Below, piece by piece: positions 8,096 through 17,990 of a stretch of DNA of 60,979 nucleotides. The first letter of the stretch is position 1. Each line of letters begins with the position of its first letter. This DNA comes from Lachnospiraceae bacterium. GTDB taxonomy: Bacteria; Bacillota; Clostridia; Lachnospirales; Lachnospiraceae. The translations under genes were made by a program, and so were the position numbers. The DNA lies in NCBI GenBank assembly GCA_028692395.1, contig JAQUXP010000022.1, positions 1 through 60,979 on the forward strand, read 5' to 3'. Under the pieces are notes generated by a model, which saw nothing but the letters and a program-made list of their open reading frames with translations, searched no databases and was not told the origin of the DNA.

Positions 8096-9712
8096 ATGAA
8101 TAAGAAAAGAATAACAGCACTGCTTACAGCGGCTGTGACAGCAGCAGTGACTTTAGCAGGATGCGGAGGCGGTGCGTCCGGGAGTGCTTCATCAACAGGA
8201 AGTACGTCAGGCAGTACAACAGGCAGTACAGTAAGTACTTCAGAAGTGGATGCTGCCAAGGGAACCACGCTGGTTTACGGAAGTAATGATTATACAAGAA
8301 TTAACCCGGCCATCGATGAGCATGGGGAGATTAATCTGTTGTTGTTTGACGGTTTGACAGCACATGATGCAGACAATCAGGTAGTGCCTGGCCTGGCAGA
8401 ATCCTGGGATCTGGATGATGCTACGAATACCTACACCTTCCATCTGCGGGACGGAGTAAAATGGCATGATGGCGAGACATTTACAGCAGATGATGTGAAA
8501 TTTACGATTGATGCGATTCAGAATCCGGATAATGAGTCTGAGATTGCGTCAAACTATGAGGATGTAAAGGAAATCAAGGTTGTGGATGAAAAGACGATTT
8601 CATTTACGCTGGAAGATAAAAATGTTGCATTTCTGGAGTATATGACCATCGGTATTCTGCCGAAGCATCTGCTGGAGGGTAAGGATATGCAGACCGATGA
8701 GTATTTCCATGCACCTGTGGGAACAGGCCCTTACAAATTACAGGAGTGGGATGAGGGACAGAGCATTACCCTGGTAAAGAATGAGGATTATTACAAAGGT
8801 ACTCCTGGCATTGATACGATCGTATTCAAGATTGTTCCGGATGATAATGCCAAAGCACTGCAGTTAAAGTCTGGAGAACTGGATTTTGCGAAGATTACAC
8901 CGAAGGATGCAGAGACTTTCTCCGGGGATGAGCAGTATACAGTATATGATATGAAAACAGCAGATTATCGTGGAATCCTGTATAACTTTAATAATGAATT
9001 CTGGCAGAAAAACAAAGACGTGATTCCGGGTATTAATTACGGAATTGACCGTAAGGCGATGGTAGACAGTGTTTTGCTTGGTGAGGGCGAGGTTGCCTAT
9101 GGACCATTACAGCGAAACATCTACAATGATGAAGCAGTAGAGCATTATGATTATAATCCCGAGAAGGCCAAGGAGGTCATCGAGGCAGCAGGATGGACAC
9201 TGGGATCCGATGGGATTTACGAAAAAGGCGGAGAGAAGCTGTCCTTTACCATCAATGTTATGGAAGGGGATCAGGTGCGTGCAGATCTGGCAGCCATCGC
9301 TTCTCAGCAGCTGGCAGAGATTGGTGTAGATGCAAAAAGCCAGGTGCAATCAAAGATTGACTGGGCGAATCAGGAAGCATTTTTGATTGGCTGGGGAAGC
9401 CCCTTTGATGCTGATGATCATACCTATAAGGTATTTGGAACAGATAAGGGAAGCAATTACAGCGGATATTCTAACAGCGAAGTAGACCAGTATCTGACAG
9501 AAGCAAGACAGACAGATGATACAGAGGCCAGAAAAGCAGCTTATGCAAAATTCCAGGAAACTCTGGCAGCAGATCCTGCATATACCTTTTTCTGTTATGT
9601 GGATGTAGACTATGTTTCCAACAAAAATATTCAGGGGATTTCCAAGGATACAATTCTGGGACACCACGGTGTGGGAATATTCTGGAATGTATCTGAGTGG
9701 ACAGTAGCATAA
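8096..9712 (+). CDS. oppA: Peptide (Opp/Dpp family) ABC transporter, lipoprotein binding protein
   Basis: Extracellular solute-binding protein of family 5, 538 aa. The N-terminus is a lipoprotein signal peptide with lipobox LAGC (cysteine near residue 23) and then a Gly/Ser/Thr-rich linker. The mature part has the hallmarks FDGLTAHD, VPGLAESW, YTFHLRDGVKWHDGE, TADDVKFT and GTGPYKL. It should capture oligopeptides, dipeptides or, in some relatives, nickel; sequence alone does not decide. GGAGG precedes the ATG. It lies 126 bp after the TRAP gene without an obvious terminator, so it may be transcribed from the T-box promoter. Its TAA overlaps the next start (TAATG). Confidence 0.9.
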   Translation: MNKKRITALLTAAVTAAVTLAGCGGGASGSASSTGSTSGSTTGSTVSTSEVDAAKGTTLVYGSNDYTRINPAIDEHGEINLLLFDGLTAHDADNQVVPGLAESWDLDDATNTYTFHLRDGVKWHDGETFTADDVKFTIDAIQNPDNESEIASNYEDVKEIKVVDEKTISFTLEDKNVAFLEYMTIGILPKHLLEGKDMQTDEYFHAPVGTGPYKLQEWDEGQSITLVKNEDYYKGTPGIDTIVFKIVPDDNAKALQLKSGELDFAKITPKDAETFSGDEQYTVYDMKTADYRGILYNFNNEFWQKNKDVIPGINYGIDRKAMVDSVLLGEGEVAYGPLQRNIYNDEAVEHYDYNPEKAKEVIEAAGWTLGSDGIYEKGGEKLSFTINVMEGDQVRADLAAIASQQLAEIGVDAKSQVQSKIDWANQEAFLIGWGSPFDADDHTYKVFGTDKGSNYSGYSNSEVDQYLTEARQTDDTEARKAAYAKFQETLAADPAYTFFCYVDVDYVSNKNIQGISKDTILGHHGVGIFWNVSEWTVA

Positions 9713-10824
9713 TGAAGAAAGAAAATGTTTTAGAGATTCATAATTTATCCGTCAGCTTTCACAGGGCGGAAGGTGAGACACAAGCAGTAAGGGACGTCTC
9801 TCTGTCATTGCGACAGGGAGAGGTCCTTGCTCTTGTTGGGGAGTCAGGCTGTGGAAAGTCGGTTCTCTGTAAGAGCCTGATTCGCCTTCTTCCCAAAGGG
9901 GCGGACGTAAAAAGCGGAAGTATCCGGATGGAGGGAAAAGAGCTGTCACAGCTTTCCGAAAAGGAGATGTGTAAACTTCGGGGAGAGGGAATCTCCATGA
10001 TTTTTCAGGATCCCCTTACCTCACTGAACCCTACCATGACGATCGGAAGACAGATTGATGAGACAGTGAAGCTCCATCATCCTTCATGGAAAAAAGAAAG
10101 AAGAAAAGAGCGGGTGCTGGAGCTTTTAAAGCTGGTGGGTATTGAGGAGGCCGGGAAACGTTACGATTCCTATCCCTATCAGTTTTCCGGCGGAATGCGG
10201 CAGCGCTGTGTGATGGCGATTGCGCTGGCATGTAATCCAAAGATTCTGATTGCGGATGAGCCCACGACAGCACTGGATGTGACGATCCAGGCAGAGATTT
10301 TAAAGCAGCTGAAGGAGATTCAGCAAAAGCTTGGAACCAGTATTCTGTTTGTTACCCATGATCTTGGTGTTGTTGCCCAGATTGCAGACCGGGTGGCGGT
10401 CATGTATGCGGGAAAAATTGTGGAGTATGGTATGGCAGAAGAAATCTTCTATGATGCCAGACATCCTTATACCTGGGGGTTGCTGCATGCATTGCCTTAT
10501 TATGCCAAAGAAAGAGGCGGTCTGGAGATTATTCCGGGTTTTCCCCCTCATCTGACTCCGCCTCCTGCGGGGGATGCCTTTGCCATAAGAGATCAGTATG
10601 CCCTGCGCATGGATTATGAACAGATGCCGCCATTTTTTGCAGTATCAGAAACCCATTATGCGGCAACCTGGCTGTTGGATGAACGGGCGGCGGAGGCACG
10701 AAAGCTCATAGAGGAGAGAAAGTCAAGAAACAGGAGCATCAGAGAAGAAGGCGGGAACAAAGATAAGTACGAAGAAAAGAAAGAACAGAAAGAACAGAAG
10801 AAAGAACAGGAGGACAGCCCATGA
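9712..10824 (+). CDS. oppD: Peptide ABC transporter ATP-binding protein (OppD type)
   Basis: Cytoplasmic ATPase of the peptide importer, 370 aa. Walker A is GESGCGKS, the Q-loop lies in [17 protein letters not shown], the signature is FSGGMRQR and Walker B is [12 protein letters not shown]. The C-terminal Opp/Dpp extension (PLLIP-like region [12 protein letters not shown]) is present. The last 35 residues are an unusual Glu/Lys/Gln tail ([13 protein letters not shown]). The ATG at 9712 overlaps the oppA stop; a GTG 15 nt upstream is also in frame but less likely. It overlaps oppF by 4 bp. Confidence 0.92.
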   Translation: MKKENVLEIHNLSVSFHRAEGETQAVRDVSLSLRQGEVLALVGESGCGKSVLCKSLIRLLPKGADVKSGSIRMEGKELSQLSEKEMCKLRGEGISMIFQDPLTSLNPTMTIGRQIDETVKLHHPSWKKERRKERVLELLKLVGIEEAGKRYDSYPYQFSGGMRQRCVMAIALACNPKILIADEPTTALDVTIQAEILKQLKEIQQKLGTSILFVTHDLGVVAQIADRVAVMYAGKIVEYGMAEEIFYDARHPYTWGLLHALPYYAKERGGLEIIPGFPPHLTPPPAGDAFAIRDQYALRMDYEQMPPFFAVSETHYAATWLLDERAAEARKLIEERKSRNRSIREEGGNKDKYEEKKEQKEQKKEQEDSP

Positions 10825-11666
10825 GTAAGCAGGAAGTACTGGTAGATGTGCAAAATCTGTCCCGGCATTTTCTTCTGGGAAAGCATCAGATTGTGAAGGC
10901 CGTGGACGAGGTGTCTTTCCAGATCAGAAAAAATGAAATCTTCGGACTGGTGGGAGAATCCGGCTCCGGCAAATCTACAGTTGGAAAATGTCTGATGAAT
11001 ATCTGTCAGCCCACACAGGGGACGATCTGTTATGATGGTGTGAATCTCTGTGATAAAAGAGAGGTAAAGGCCCAAAAAAGAAAGCTGCAGCAGGAGCGTC
11101 AGATTATCTTCCAGGATTCTACGTCTGCCTTGAATCAGAGAATGCGTGTGGAGGATATTGTGGCAGAGCCACTGCGAATCCAGCATATTTTTTCGGAAAA
11201 GAGTCAGCTGAAGCAGTTTGTGAAGGAACAGCTGGAGGAGGTAGGTCTGGATGAGAGCTATCTGAATCGAAGACCCTCAGAATTATCCGGAGGACAGCGA
11301 CAGCGAATCGCCATAGCAAGAGCATTTGGCATGAAACCAAGGCTTCTGATCGCAGATGAGCCTATCGCTTCTCTTGATGTATCTATACAGGCTCAGATTA
11401 TCAGACTGTTTCAGCATCTGCAGCAGGAGCATGACTGTGCCATCCTTTTTATCGCCCATGATCTTTCTATGGTGCGCTTCTTAAGTGACCGGGTGGGAGT
11501 TATGCAAAAGGGACGTCTGGTGGAGGTGGGGGAAACCGAGGAGATTTTCTCTGCGCCTAAGCATCCTTACACGAAAAAACTGCTTTCTTCTATTCCTATA
11601 CCGGATCCCCGGGCGGTGAGAAAAGCTGGAATAGAAAAGGAGGTATGCCATGAAGATGTCATATAA
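10821..11666 (+). CDS. oppF: Peptide ABC transporter ATP-binding protein (OppF type)
   Basis: Second ATPase of the importer, 281 aa; OppD and OppF normally act as a heterodimer. Walker A GESGSGKST, signature LSGGQRQR, Walker B LLIADEPIASLD and the C-terminal HPYTKKLLSSIPIPDP motif are all intact. The start overlaps the oppD stop (ATGA), and the 3' end overlaps oppB by 17 bp, so the five genes form one tightly coupled unit. Confidence 0.92.
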   Translation: MSKQEVLVDVQNLSRHFLLGKHQIVKAVDEVSFQIRKNEIFGLVGESGSGKSTVGKCLMNICQPTQGTICYDGVNLCDKREVKAQKRKLQQERQIIFQDSTSALNQRMRVEDIVAEPLRIQHIFSEKSQLKQFVKEQLEEVGLDESYLNRRPSELSGGQRQRIAIARAFGMKPRLLIADEPIASLDVSIQAQIIRLFQHLQQEHDCAILFIAHDLSMVRFLSDRVGVMQKGRLVEVGETEEIFSAPKHPYTKKLLSSIPIPDPRAVRKAGIEKEVCHEDVI

Positions 11667-12645
11667 AAAAAGAATTGTAATCTTTCTGGTTTCCATCTTC
11701 TTTTTGTCTGTTCTGGTATTTGCCATGTCCAGACTGGCACCGGGAGATCCACTGGTATCGTATTATGGAGAACGGGCAGAGCGTATGTCGGTGGAAGAAA
11801 AAGAACGTGCCATGAACCGTCTGGGTTTAAATGAACCTATTATTGTACAATATGGAAAATGGATTCAAAATGCTGCCCAGGGTGATTTTGGCATTTCCTT
11901 TAAGTACAAGCAGGACGTGCTCCAGGTGATCGAAGGCCGGCTGGTCAATACGTTGATCCTGGGCGGAGTGGGATTTTTGCTTACCTTTTTCTTTGCACTG
12001 CTTCTGGGAATCTGGTGTGCATTCTACGAGGACAAGCTGCTGGATCGGATTATCTGTAAGGTGGGAACGATCACAAGCTGTATTCCGGAATTCTGGCTGT
12101 CACTGGTGTTGATTCTGGTGTTCAGCGTGAATCTGAAGCTGCTTCCGGGAAGCGGTGCTTATGATATCGGACAGTCTGATAACCTTGCCAGCAGGATGCA
12201 GCATTTGATCCTTCCGCTGATTGTGGTGATTATGAGCCATCTCTGGTACTATGCTTATATGATCCGCAACAAGCTTCTGGAAGAGATCCGTCAGGATTAT
12301 GTTCTGCTTGCCAGGGCAAAAGGAATGTCAGCAGGAAAGATCATGTTTGGACACTGCGTGCGTAATATTATGCCTGCATTTATCAGCATTATGGCAATCT
12401 CTCTTCCGCATATTGTGGAGGGAACCTATATTGTGGAGATGGTATTCTCCTATCCGGGAATTGGAACACTCTCCTTTGAGAGCGCCAAATATCACGATTA
12501 TAACATGCTGATGGTGCTTTGCCTGATTACCGGCGTGATCGTGATCTTTGGAAATATTACAGGGCAGGCGATCAGTGAGCATATTGATCCCCGGATGAAA
12601 GAACCTGTAAGGATGGAGGAGGTGACAGACAGTGACGGCAGATGA
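11650..12645 (+). CDS. oppB: Peptide ABC transporter permease (OppB/DppB type)
   Basis: Membrane permease, 331 aa, about six transmembrane helices. The N-terminal signature MSRLAPGDPLVSYYGERAE and the cytoplasmic EAA-loop region (RNKLLEEIRQDYVLLARAKG) identify the OppB/DppB side of the heterodimeric pore. The ATG lies inside the end of oppF, preceded by AAAAGGAGG. It overlaps oppC by 14 bp. Confidence 0.92.
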   Translation: MKMSYKKRIVIFLVSIFFLSVLVFAMSRLAPGDPLVSYYGERAERMSVEEKERAMNRLGLNEPIIVQYGKWIQNAAQGDFGISFKYKQDVLQVIEGRLVNTLILGGVGFLLTFFFALLLGIWCAFYEDKLLDRIICKVGTITSCIPEFWLSLVLILVFSVNLKLLPGSGAYDIGQSDNLASRMQHLILPLIVVIMSHLWYYAYMIRNKLLEEIRQDYVLLARAKGMSAGKIMFGHCVRNIMPAFISIMAISLPHIVEGTYIVEMVFSYPGIGTLSFESAKYHDYNMLMVLCLITGVIVIFGNITGQAISEHIDPRMKEPVRMEEVTDSDGR

Positions 12646-13525
12646 AAAATTTGAACTGGTGGGAGCAGGCTACCTGGATACGGTGCCTGATGTTCACCAA
12701 AAAGAAAACTGGTGGAAGGGAAAACCAGTCTGTTCTGCAGTGATTCTTGGGATGATTATACTGGCCTGTGTTGGATGCCGCTTCTTTATGACCCATGATC
12801 CCACGTATCTGGATCTGGCGCATTATAACCTGGCACCGGGTGGAGAATTCTGGTTTGGAACAGATACCATGGGAAGAGATATCTACTCCATGATACTGTA
12901 CGGGGGAAGAATATCTCTGTTTATCGGTGCTTTATCAACAGTGATTTCCACCGGCATTGCGGTAGTTTACGGTGCCTTAAGCGGAATTGCCCCAGGGTGG
13001 CTGGACGAATGTATGATGCGCTTTACCGAGATTCTGCTCAGTATTCCCTCTATTCTGATTATTATCTTTGTACAGGCACTGATTGGAAAAGACAGCATCT
13101 GGGCCATCGCAGTTGTGATCGGAATTACCAGCTGGATGAGTATTGCAAAGATTGTAAGAACAGAGGTGCGACAGATCCGGGAAAGCGAATATGTCATAGC
13201 CTCCCGCTGTATGGGGGGAAGCTTCTGGCATATCCTAAGGGTACATCTGCTGCCGAACTTTGTGTCCTCTATTATGTTCATGGTAGTGATGAATATCCGG
13301 GGAGCCATCGTGGCGGAATCCACCTTAAGCTTTCTTGGAATCGGTCTTCCCATCGAGGTGATCTCCTGGGGAAGTATGCTGTCACTGGCAGAAAAAGCTC
13401 TGATGACAAATTCCTGGTGGGTCATATTGATTCCGGGAATTTTCCTGGTGGTTACCCTGATGTGTATTACCAATATTGGAAATTATATTCGTAAAAATGT
13501 GAATCAGAAGCAGAGTAATCTGTAA
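12632..13525 (+). CDS. oppC: Peptide ABC transporter permease (OppC/DppC type)
   Basis: Partner permease, 297 aa. It starts with a GTG at 12632, supported by GGAGGAGG at 12615-12622. The cytosolic N-terminal stretch is followed by the family pattern FWFGTDTMGRDIYSMILYGGRISL and the EAA loop (RTEVRQIRESEYVIASRCMG), then a C-terminal STLSFLGIGLP segment. It is the last gene of the peptide transporter and ends just before a bidirectional terminator facing lysE. Confidence 0.92.
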   Translation: MTADEKFELVGAGYLDTVPDVHQKENWWKGKPVCSAVILGMIILACVGCRFFMTHDPTYLDLAHYNLAPGGEFWFGTDTMGRDIYSMILYGGRISLFIGALSTVISTGIAVVYGALSGIAPGWLDECMMRFTEILLSIPSILIIIFVQALIGKDSIWAIAVVIGITSWMSIAKIVRTEVRQIRESEYVIASRCMGGSFWHILRVHLLPNFVSSIMFMVVMNIRGAIVAESTLSFLGIGLPIEVISWGSMLSLAEKALMTNSWWVILIPGIFLVVTLMCITNIGNYIRKNVNQKQSNL

Positions 13526-13565
13526 AAAAACACCGGCTTCCCCAAAAGAAACATGGGATGCCGGC
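13526..13565. terminator. Bidirectional terminator between oppC and the LysE-type gene
   Basis: Stem CCGGC (13533-13537) with GCCGG (13560-13564), extended by an inner CCCC/GGG pairing. An A-run on the left gives a U-run for minus-strand transcripts; the two genes converge here. Confidence 0.7.
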
Positions 13566-14171
13566 TCAGGAAACGGGGAAGGCGGAAAGGACGATGCGCA
13601 GTGCACACCATACCAGCAGAACCGACATCATAAGATTCATCAGCCTGTAGTGGGAGTCATAAAAGCCCCGCAGAACATTGCCAGCCAGGGCCCAGATAAG
13701 GTTGCCCATGGCACCGAGCAGCATCAGGTATACGGCATAAAGAAACAGAAAAGGAATCCTGGTCTCATAGGGCAGAATAAAGGATGAAAACATAGTCAGT
13801 CCGTAAATGATAATTTTTATATTTAAAAGCTGAAGCAGGAGTCCACTGAGGTAGGACGGCCTGCTTTTGACGTCTTGCTCTTTGGGTGGTAACCGGTGGA
13901 AGGTTTTCCACGCCAGATACAGGATGTAGGCGGCTCCGATATAACGCATCACCGGCTGTATGGAGGGCATCAGACGGCCCAGCGTATTACAGAAGATGCC
14001 GGACAGACACATCAGCGTCAGTGATCCACTCCAGATGCCAAGGAGCAGTGCACAGTTCTTTTTTAGTCCATACCGACTGGCGGTGGAGAGCAGCAGGATA
14101 TTATTGGGTCCTGGTGACCAGACGGTAATACAGGCGGAAATTGTTAACTCCAAAAAGATAGAAAATGGCAT
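13566..14171 (-). CDS. LysE/RhtB family amino-acid exporter
   Basis: Membrane protein of 201 aa with about six hydrophobic helices. The N-terminal signature ITVWSPGPNNILLLSTASRYG is the conserved SPGPNN motif of the LysE/RhtB exporter family, which pumps amino acids or homoserine-type compounds out of the cell. It is read toward the end of the peptide importer and divergent from the corrinoid activator gene at 14321. Placing an exporter next to peptide and TRAP import genes would fit amino-acid overflow, but that is inference. Confidence 0.85.
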   Translation of the reverse strand: MPFSIFLELTISACITVWSPGPNNILLLSTASRYGLKKNCALLLGIWSGSLTLMCLSGIFCNTLGRLMPSIQPVMRYIGAAYILYLAWKTFHRLPPKEQDVKSRPSYLSGLLLQLLNIKIIIYGLTMFSSFILPYETRIPFLFLYAVYLMLLGAMGNLIWALAGNVLRGFYDSHYRLMNLMMSVLLVWCALRIVLSAFPVS

Positions 14172-14320
14172 GGATGAAAGATCCTTTCCTAATACAGCAT
14201 TTTTCTAAGTATAGCAAAGAAGTTTTCCGAAGTAAATTAGAAAAAAGATTCTTTTTCTTCCCTCTACCGGAAACAGATGTTATCATATAGAAAGGAGTAA
14301 GCTTGGAGGAGGTAAAAGGC

Positions 14321-15817
14321 GTGAAATATACGGTTTATTTTAGAAAGGAACATCGCATCTGTGAAGTGGAGGAGGGGCTGACACTTCTGCAGGCGGCGAT
14401 TGAGGCGGACATTTATCCGGATGCACCCTGTGGGGGGATTGGCAAATGCGGAAAATGCAAAATGATTGCAAATGGAGAGGAAGTCCTGGCCTGTCAGACG
14501 AAGGTTGACCAGGAGCTGCAGGTTGATACCTGCATGGACGAGAAAAGAACGGCACAGATTCTGCAGACCGGGATGGGAAGAACAGTGCCCTGTGAGCCGG
14601 GAGAACTGCCGCCGGGAGTCTTGCACCCCCTCCTGGCTGCAGTGGATCTTGGCTCCACCTCTGTTGTGGGATATCTGATAGATGGAAGCAGTGGGGAGAT
14701 GCTGGGTATCAAAAGCACCTTAAATCCCCAGAGACAGTTTGGGGCAGATGTGGTCATGCGAAGCAGCTATGCCATGGAGCATGGTGCAGAGACCTTAAGT
14801 CACTGTATTCGGGAGGCAGTCGACACACTTTTAGAGCAGCTTGTGAAAGAATGCGGAAGAGACAGGGAAGAGATTGTGCGGATTGTGATGGTGGGAAATT
14901 CCTGCATGCATCATCTCTTTTGGGAGATTCCGGTGGATACCCTGGTGGTGGCGCCCTATGAGCCCAGGGTGAAGGAGGCGGTGGAGCGAAAAGCTCTGGA
15001 ATGTGGGATTCATGTTTGCCCGGAGGCTGTTCTTTGCTGGCTTCCCAATATTGGAGGCTTTGTGGGGGCAGATACTACTGCCTGTATTCTGGGGGCAGAG
15101 TTTGACAAGAGAGAAGAACTGACCCTTATGATCGATATCGGAACCAATGGCGAGATGGTGTTGGGAGATAAAGAAGGCTATTCGGTCTGCTCCACGGCGG
15201 CAGGTCCTGCCTTTGAGGGGGCAAAGATCACCTGTGGTATGCGGGGAAGTGCCGGGGCTATCGATCATGTGAGCATCCAGGATGGAAAGCTGGTCTATCA
15301 TGTGATCGGGGAATGTGAACCGGTGGGAATCTGTGGCTCAGGACTTCTGGATGCAGTATTCTGTCTGCTTCAGACAGGAGAGATCGATGAGGGCGGACGG
15401 ATGGAAGAACCATATTTCTTTACGTCAGAGGTATTCCTGAACCAGAGAGATATCCGGGAACTGCAGCTTGCCAAGGCAGCCATAGCGGCAGGCATTCAGA
15501 TGCTTTGCAGGAAACGTCAGGTGAAGGTGGAAGAGATCCAAAAGGTGCTGCTGGCAGGGGCATTTGGCAATTATCTGGATCCGGTAAGTGCCTGCGGGAT
15601 TGGATTGATCCCACGGGTACTGCAAAGCAGGATCCTTCCGGTGGGCAATCTGGCAGGAAAGGGTGCGCAGATTGCAGCAGTGTCTCAGAGGGAATATGAG
15701 CACAGCAAGCAGCTTGCGTCCCGGGCGGAATTTCTGGAGCTGGCACTGGAGCCGGATTTTCAGGATGTTTATGTAGATGAACTGGAATTTGGAGAGGAGG
15801 AAGCGGATGAACTTTGA
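14321..15817 (+). CDS. Reductive activator of corrinoid proteins (2Fe-2S ferredoxin plus ASKHA domain)
   Basis: ATP-dependent activase (498 aa) that reduces inactive Co(II) corrinoid protein to Co(I), as RACo and RamA-like enzymes do. Residues 1-80 form a ferredoxin domain with cluster cysteines in CGGIGKCGKCK and a later LACQT. A linker then leads to a DUF4445/ASKHA ATPase domain with AAVDLGSTSVVGYLID, TLMIDIGTNGEMVLGD, STAAGPAFEGAKI and LAGAFGNYLDP. The GTG at 14321 is chosen because GGAGGAGG at 14305-14312 precedes it by 8 nt; an upstream TTG at 14303 is possible. The end overlaps the next gene by 11 bp. It should serve the corrinoid protein at 18979. Confidence 0.9.
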   Translation: MKYTVYFRKEHRICEVEEGLTLLQAAIEADIYPDAPCGGIGKCGKCKMIANGEEVLACQTKVDQELQVDTCMDEKRTAQILQTGMGRTVPCEPGELPPGVLHPLLAAVDLGSTSVVGYLIDGSSGEMLGIKSTLNPQRQFGADVVMRSSYAMEHGAETLSHCIREAVDTLLEQLVKECGRDREEIVRIVMVGNSCMHHLFWEIPVDTLVVAPYEPRVKEAVERKALECGIHVCPEAVLCWLPNIGGFVGADTTACILGAEFDKREELTLMIDIGTNGEMVLGDKEGYSVCSTAAGPAFEGAKITCGMRGSAGAIDHVSIQDGKLVYHVIGECEPVGICGSGLLDAVFCLLQTGEIDEGGRMEEPYFFTSEVFLNQRDIRELQLAKAAIAAGIQMLCRKRQVKVEEIQKVLLAGAFGNYLDPVSACGIGLIPRVLQSRILPVGNLAGKGAQIAAVSQREYEHSKQLASRAEFLELALEPDFQDVYVDELEFGEEEADEL

Positions 15818-16343
15818 GAAAGCAGAAAAACTGGCACAGGAAGCGGGATTTGACAGTGTGGCATACCTAGATTGTGAAACAATTGAGCTTTTGGAGGAAG
15901 TCCGAGGAATGTGTGCGATGAATACCTGCGGCATGTATGGAAAAAATCAGGCCTGTCCTCCCTCCTGTGGAACTCTGGAGGAATGCAGGAAAAGGATTGG
16001 GCAGTTCCACTGGGGAATTCTGATTCAGACGGTGGGCGAGATTGAGGACAGTTTTGATTTTGAGGGGATGCAGCAGGCAGAAAAGCTGCATAAAAAGCAG
16101 TTTCTTGCGCTGGCTGACAAGCTTCGCAGCTTCTGTCCGGATCTGCTGCCCCTGGGAAGTGGCTGCTGCACGGTCTGTAAGAGCTGTGTGGGACCGGATG
16201 CACCATGCCGTTTTCCTCAAAAAAGGATGTCTTCCCTGGAGGCTTATGGAATTCTGGTCAGTGATCTTTGCAGTAAGAACCATCTGAAGTATCATTATGG
16301 ACCGGAGCATATTGCCTATACGGCGCTTTTCCTTCTGGGATAG
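15807..16343 (+). CDS. DUF2284 cysteine-rich metal-binding protein
   Basis: Soluble 178-aa protein with many cysteines: CAMNTCGMYGKNQACPPSCG near residue 33, and CCTVCKSCVGPDAPCRFP near 120. This pattern matches DUF2284, a family often found beside corrinoid methyltransferase genes and probably binding an iron-sulfur cluster or other metal. The ATG at 15807 follows GGAGAGGAGG and lies inside the end of the activator gene, so the two are co-translated. The exact role is unknown; a part in electron delivery to the activator is a guess from context. Confidence 0.82.
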   Translation: MNFEKAEKLAQEAGFDSVAYLDCETIELLEEVRGMCAMNTCGMYGKNQACPPSCGTLEECRKRIGQFHWGILIQTVGEIEDSFDFEGMQQAEKLHKKQFLALADKLRSFCPDLLPLGSGCCTVCKSCVGPDAPCRFPQKRMSSLEAYGILVSDLCSKNHLKYHYGPEHIAYTALFLLG

Positions 16344-16366
16344 TATTAGAAGGTGCGGACGCTGTA

Positions 16367-17905
16367 TTAGAGAGAGTCTGTCTGCTGCTGTTCTTCCAGT
16401 TCCATCAATCGGAACGAGAGCAGCAGGTACAAAATCTCGTCCGGATCTGCATAATCTGTCTGCATGATCTCGTGAATCCGGTCCAGGCGGTACAGCAGGG
16501 TGCTGCGATGGATGAAGAGCTCCCGGGCAGTCTGTGTGACATTGGAGTGATTTTCCAGATAACAGCGCAGCGTCTGATAAAGCTGATTATTATTTTCTTC
16601 TGACTTATATTTGAGCGTGAGAAGCTTCTCGTGACATACCATGTATGCGGGAAGCTTTTTTGTTGTCTGTTCCAGAAGATATGTGAGGGCAATATCATTA
16701 AAATGATGAATCCACTGCTGGGGATTTTTGCGGCTCCCGGACTGCAGGGCGATAGAGGCCTGAACATACATCCGGTGAAAATTAAAATGTCCCATGATTT
16801 TTCGGCTGCAGCCTCCAGTCAGGAAGCTGTCACGGATAAATCCCGCAAGCTTTTGGTCAATATCATTTTCAGCCATCCGGCACAGATTCAGATTGATATA
16901 CAGGATTACATTTCCCTTATGCTCCACGGCACAGGAGGAGGGAATAGTATTTTCCAGATAGCCGCAGATGGATCGCAGCGTCAGATTCTTATAATCCAGT
17001 GCCCCCGGCTGAATCAGGATACAATAGTAATAATGGGAAGAAAGCCAGCCATGGAGGGAAAGCTGCTGACTGATCTCTACATAGTCAGCACTGGAATCCG
17101 TGAGCAGCGTTCGGAAAATCTGATGAAAATGATGGAGTACGTCATGGCTGTCCACCAGGGTGGTAGACAGAGAATGGGAGATCATCCGGGCCAGATATTC
17201 CAGCACGAAGCCAAATGTGTCATCCAGAGGCAGTTCTCCCTGTGTGATCATCAGACGATAAACCGTCTGGTCAAATTTGCGAATGTTTACACAAAGGCTG
17301 GGAAATGTAATGTTATTTCCCGGATAGTAAAAATATCCTATCCGATGGTAAGCCTCCTCATAATTTTTATCCTGCTTCAAAGCCAGTATCACATCAGCAG
17401 TTTCGGCGGTGGAGCCCAGTGTAGAACCCAAAAGTTCGGAAAAAAGATCCCCATTGGAAGCGATAATGACAAAATCCATGCTGATCACTAGGATGGGATT
17501 GGAAATCACGGAGCGGCTCAGATCCAGCAGGTTCTGTATCGATGAGTTGGTCAGCCGGGATTCGAATAAAGCCTGGTTCCATTCACTGTAACGATGGAAG
17601 ATCTGACAGATGCTGTTTTGCACTTCCGGGGCTGAAGCATCCTGAATCCGGCAGACATTAGGGTAATCCTTGACCTGGATGGAAAAGGAATCTCCCACCA
17701 GCAGAAACAAGCTGTGTGACAAACGGTGGGAGGGCACGTGAAAGTCAGGCTGATCTACGATGTAGATGATGCCATTTTCAAAGGTGCTTTCCCTCTCGTA
17801 GTGCATGGCATACTTCAGATAAGGCTCGCTGGAAAGCTTACCGGATGCAGTCAGCTGATATTCTTTTTCAAGATGCCAGAGAATCAGTTTTGCGCTTAAA
17901 TTCAT
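16367..17905 (-). CDS. PucR/CdaR-type transcriptional regulator
   Basis: A 512-aa regulator. The C-terminal region carries the PucR helix-turn-helix (LENHSNVTQTARELFIHRST then LLYRLDRIHEIM), preceded by a GGDEF-like CdaR middle domain and a long N-terminal sensing region without membrane segments. It lies inside the corrinoid methyltransferase locus and is divergent from the methyl-THF methyltransferase gene, so it most likely controls these genes in response to the methylated substrate. The ATG follows AAAGGATT. A TCCTACA inverted repeat in the 218-bp shared upstream region is a candidate operator. The ligand cannot be told from sequence. Confidence 0.88.
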   Translation of the reverse strand: MNLSAKLILWHLEKEYQLTASGKLSSEPYLKYAMHYERESTFENGIIYIVDQPDFHVPSHRLSHSLFLLVGDSFSIQVKDYPNVCRIQDASAPEVQNSICQIFHRYSEWNQALFESRLTNSSIQNLLDLSRSVISNPILVISMDFVIIASNGDLFSELLGSTLGSTAETADVILALKQDKNYEEAYHRIGYFYYPGNNITFPSLCVNIRKFDQTVYRLMITQGELPLDDTFGFVLEYLARMISHSLSTTLVDSHDVLHHFHQIFRTLLTDSSADYVEISQQLSLHGWLSSHYYYCILIQPGALDYKNLTLRSICGYLENTIPSSCAVEHKGNVILYINLNLCRMAENDIDQKLAGFIRDSFLTGGCSRKIMGHFNFHRMYVQASIALQSGSRKNPQQWIHHFNDIALTYLLEQTTKKLPAYMVCHEKLLTLKYKSEENNNQLYQTLRCYLENHSNVTQTARELFIHRSTLLYRLDRIHEIMQTDYADPDEILYLLLSFRLMELEEQQQTDSL

Positions 17906-17990
17906 AGGTGGAATCCTTTCATGGATGATGCAGGTGACAGAGCTTATGGCTACAGTATACGAAATCTGTCTGAAAAATGCAAGAAGCCTA

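Noticed and set aside
13566-14171. A leucine/isoleucine-specific exporter linked to the T-box
   Set aside because: The LysE family is broad and the gene is on the other strand; substrate cannot be inferred.
16631-17491. 286-codon plus-strand frame within the PucR-type gene
   Set aside because: Composition is that of an antisense shadow; the minus-strand gene has clear domains.
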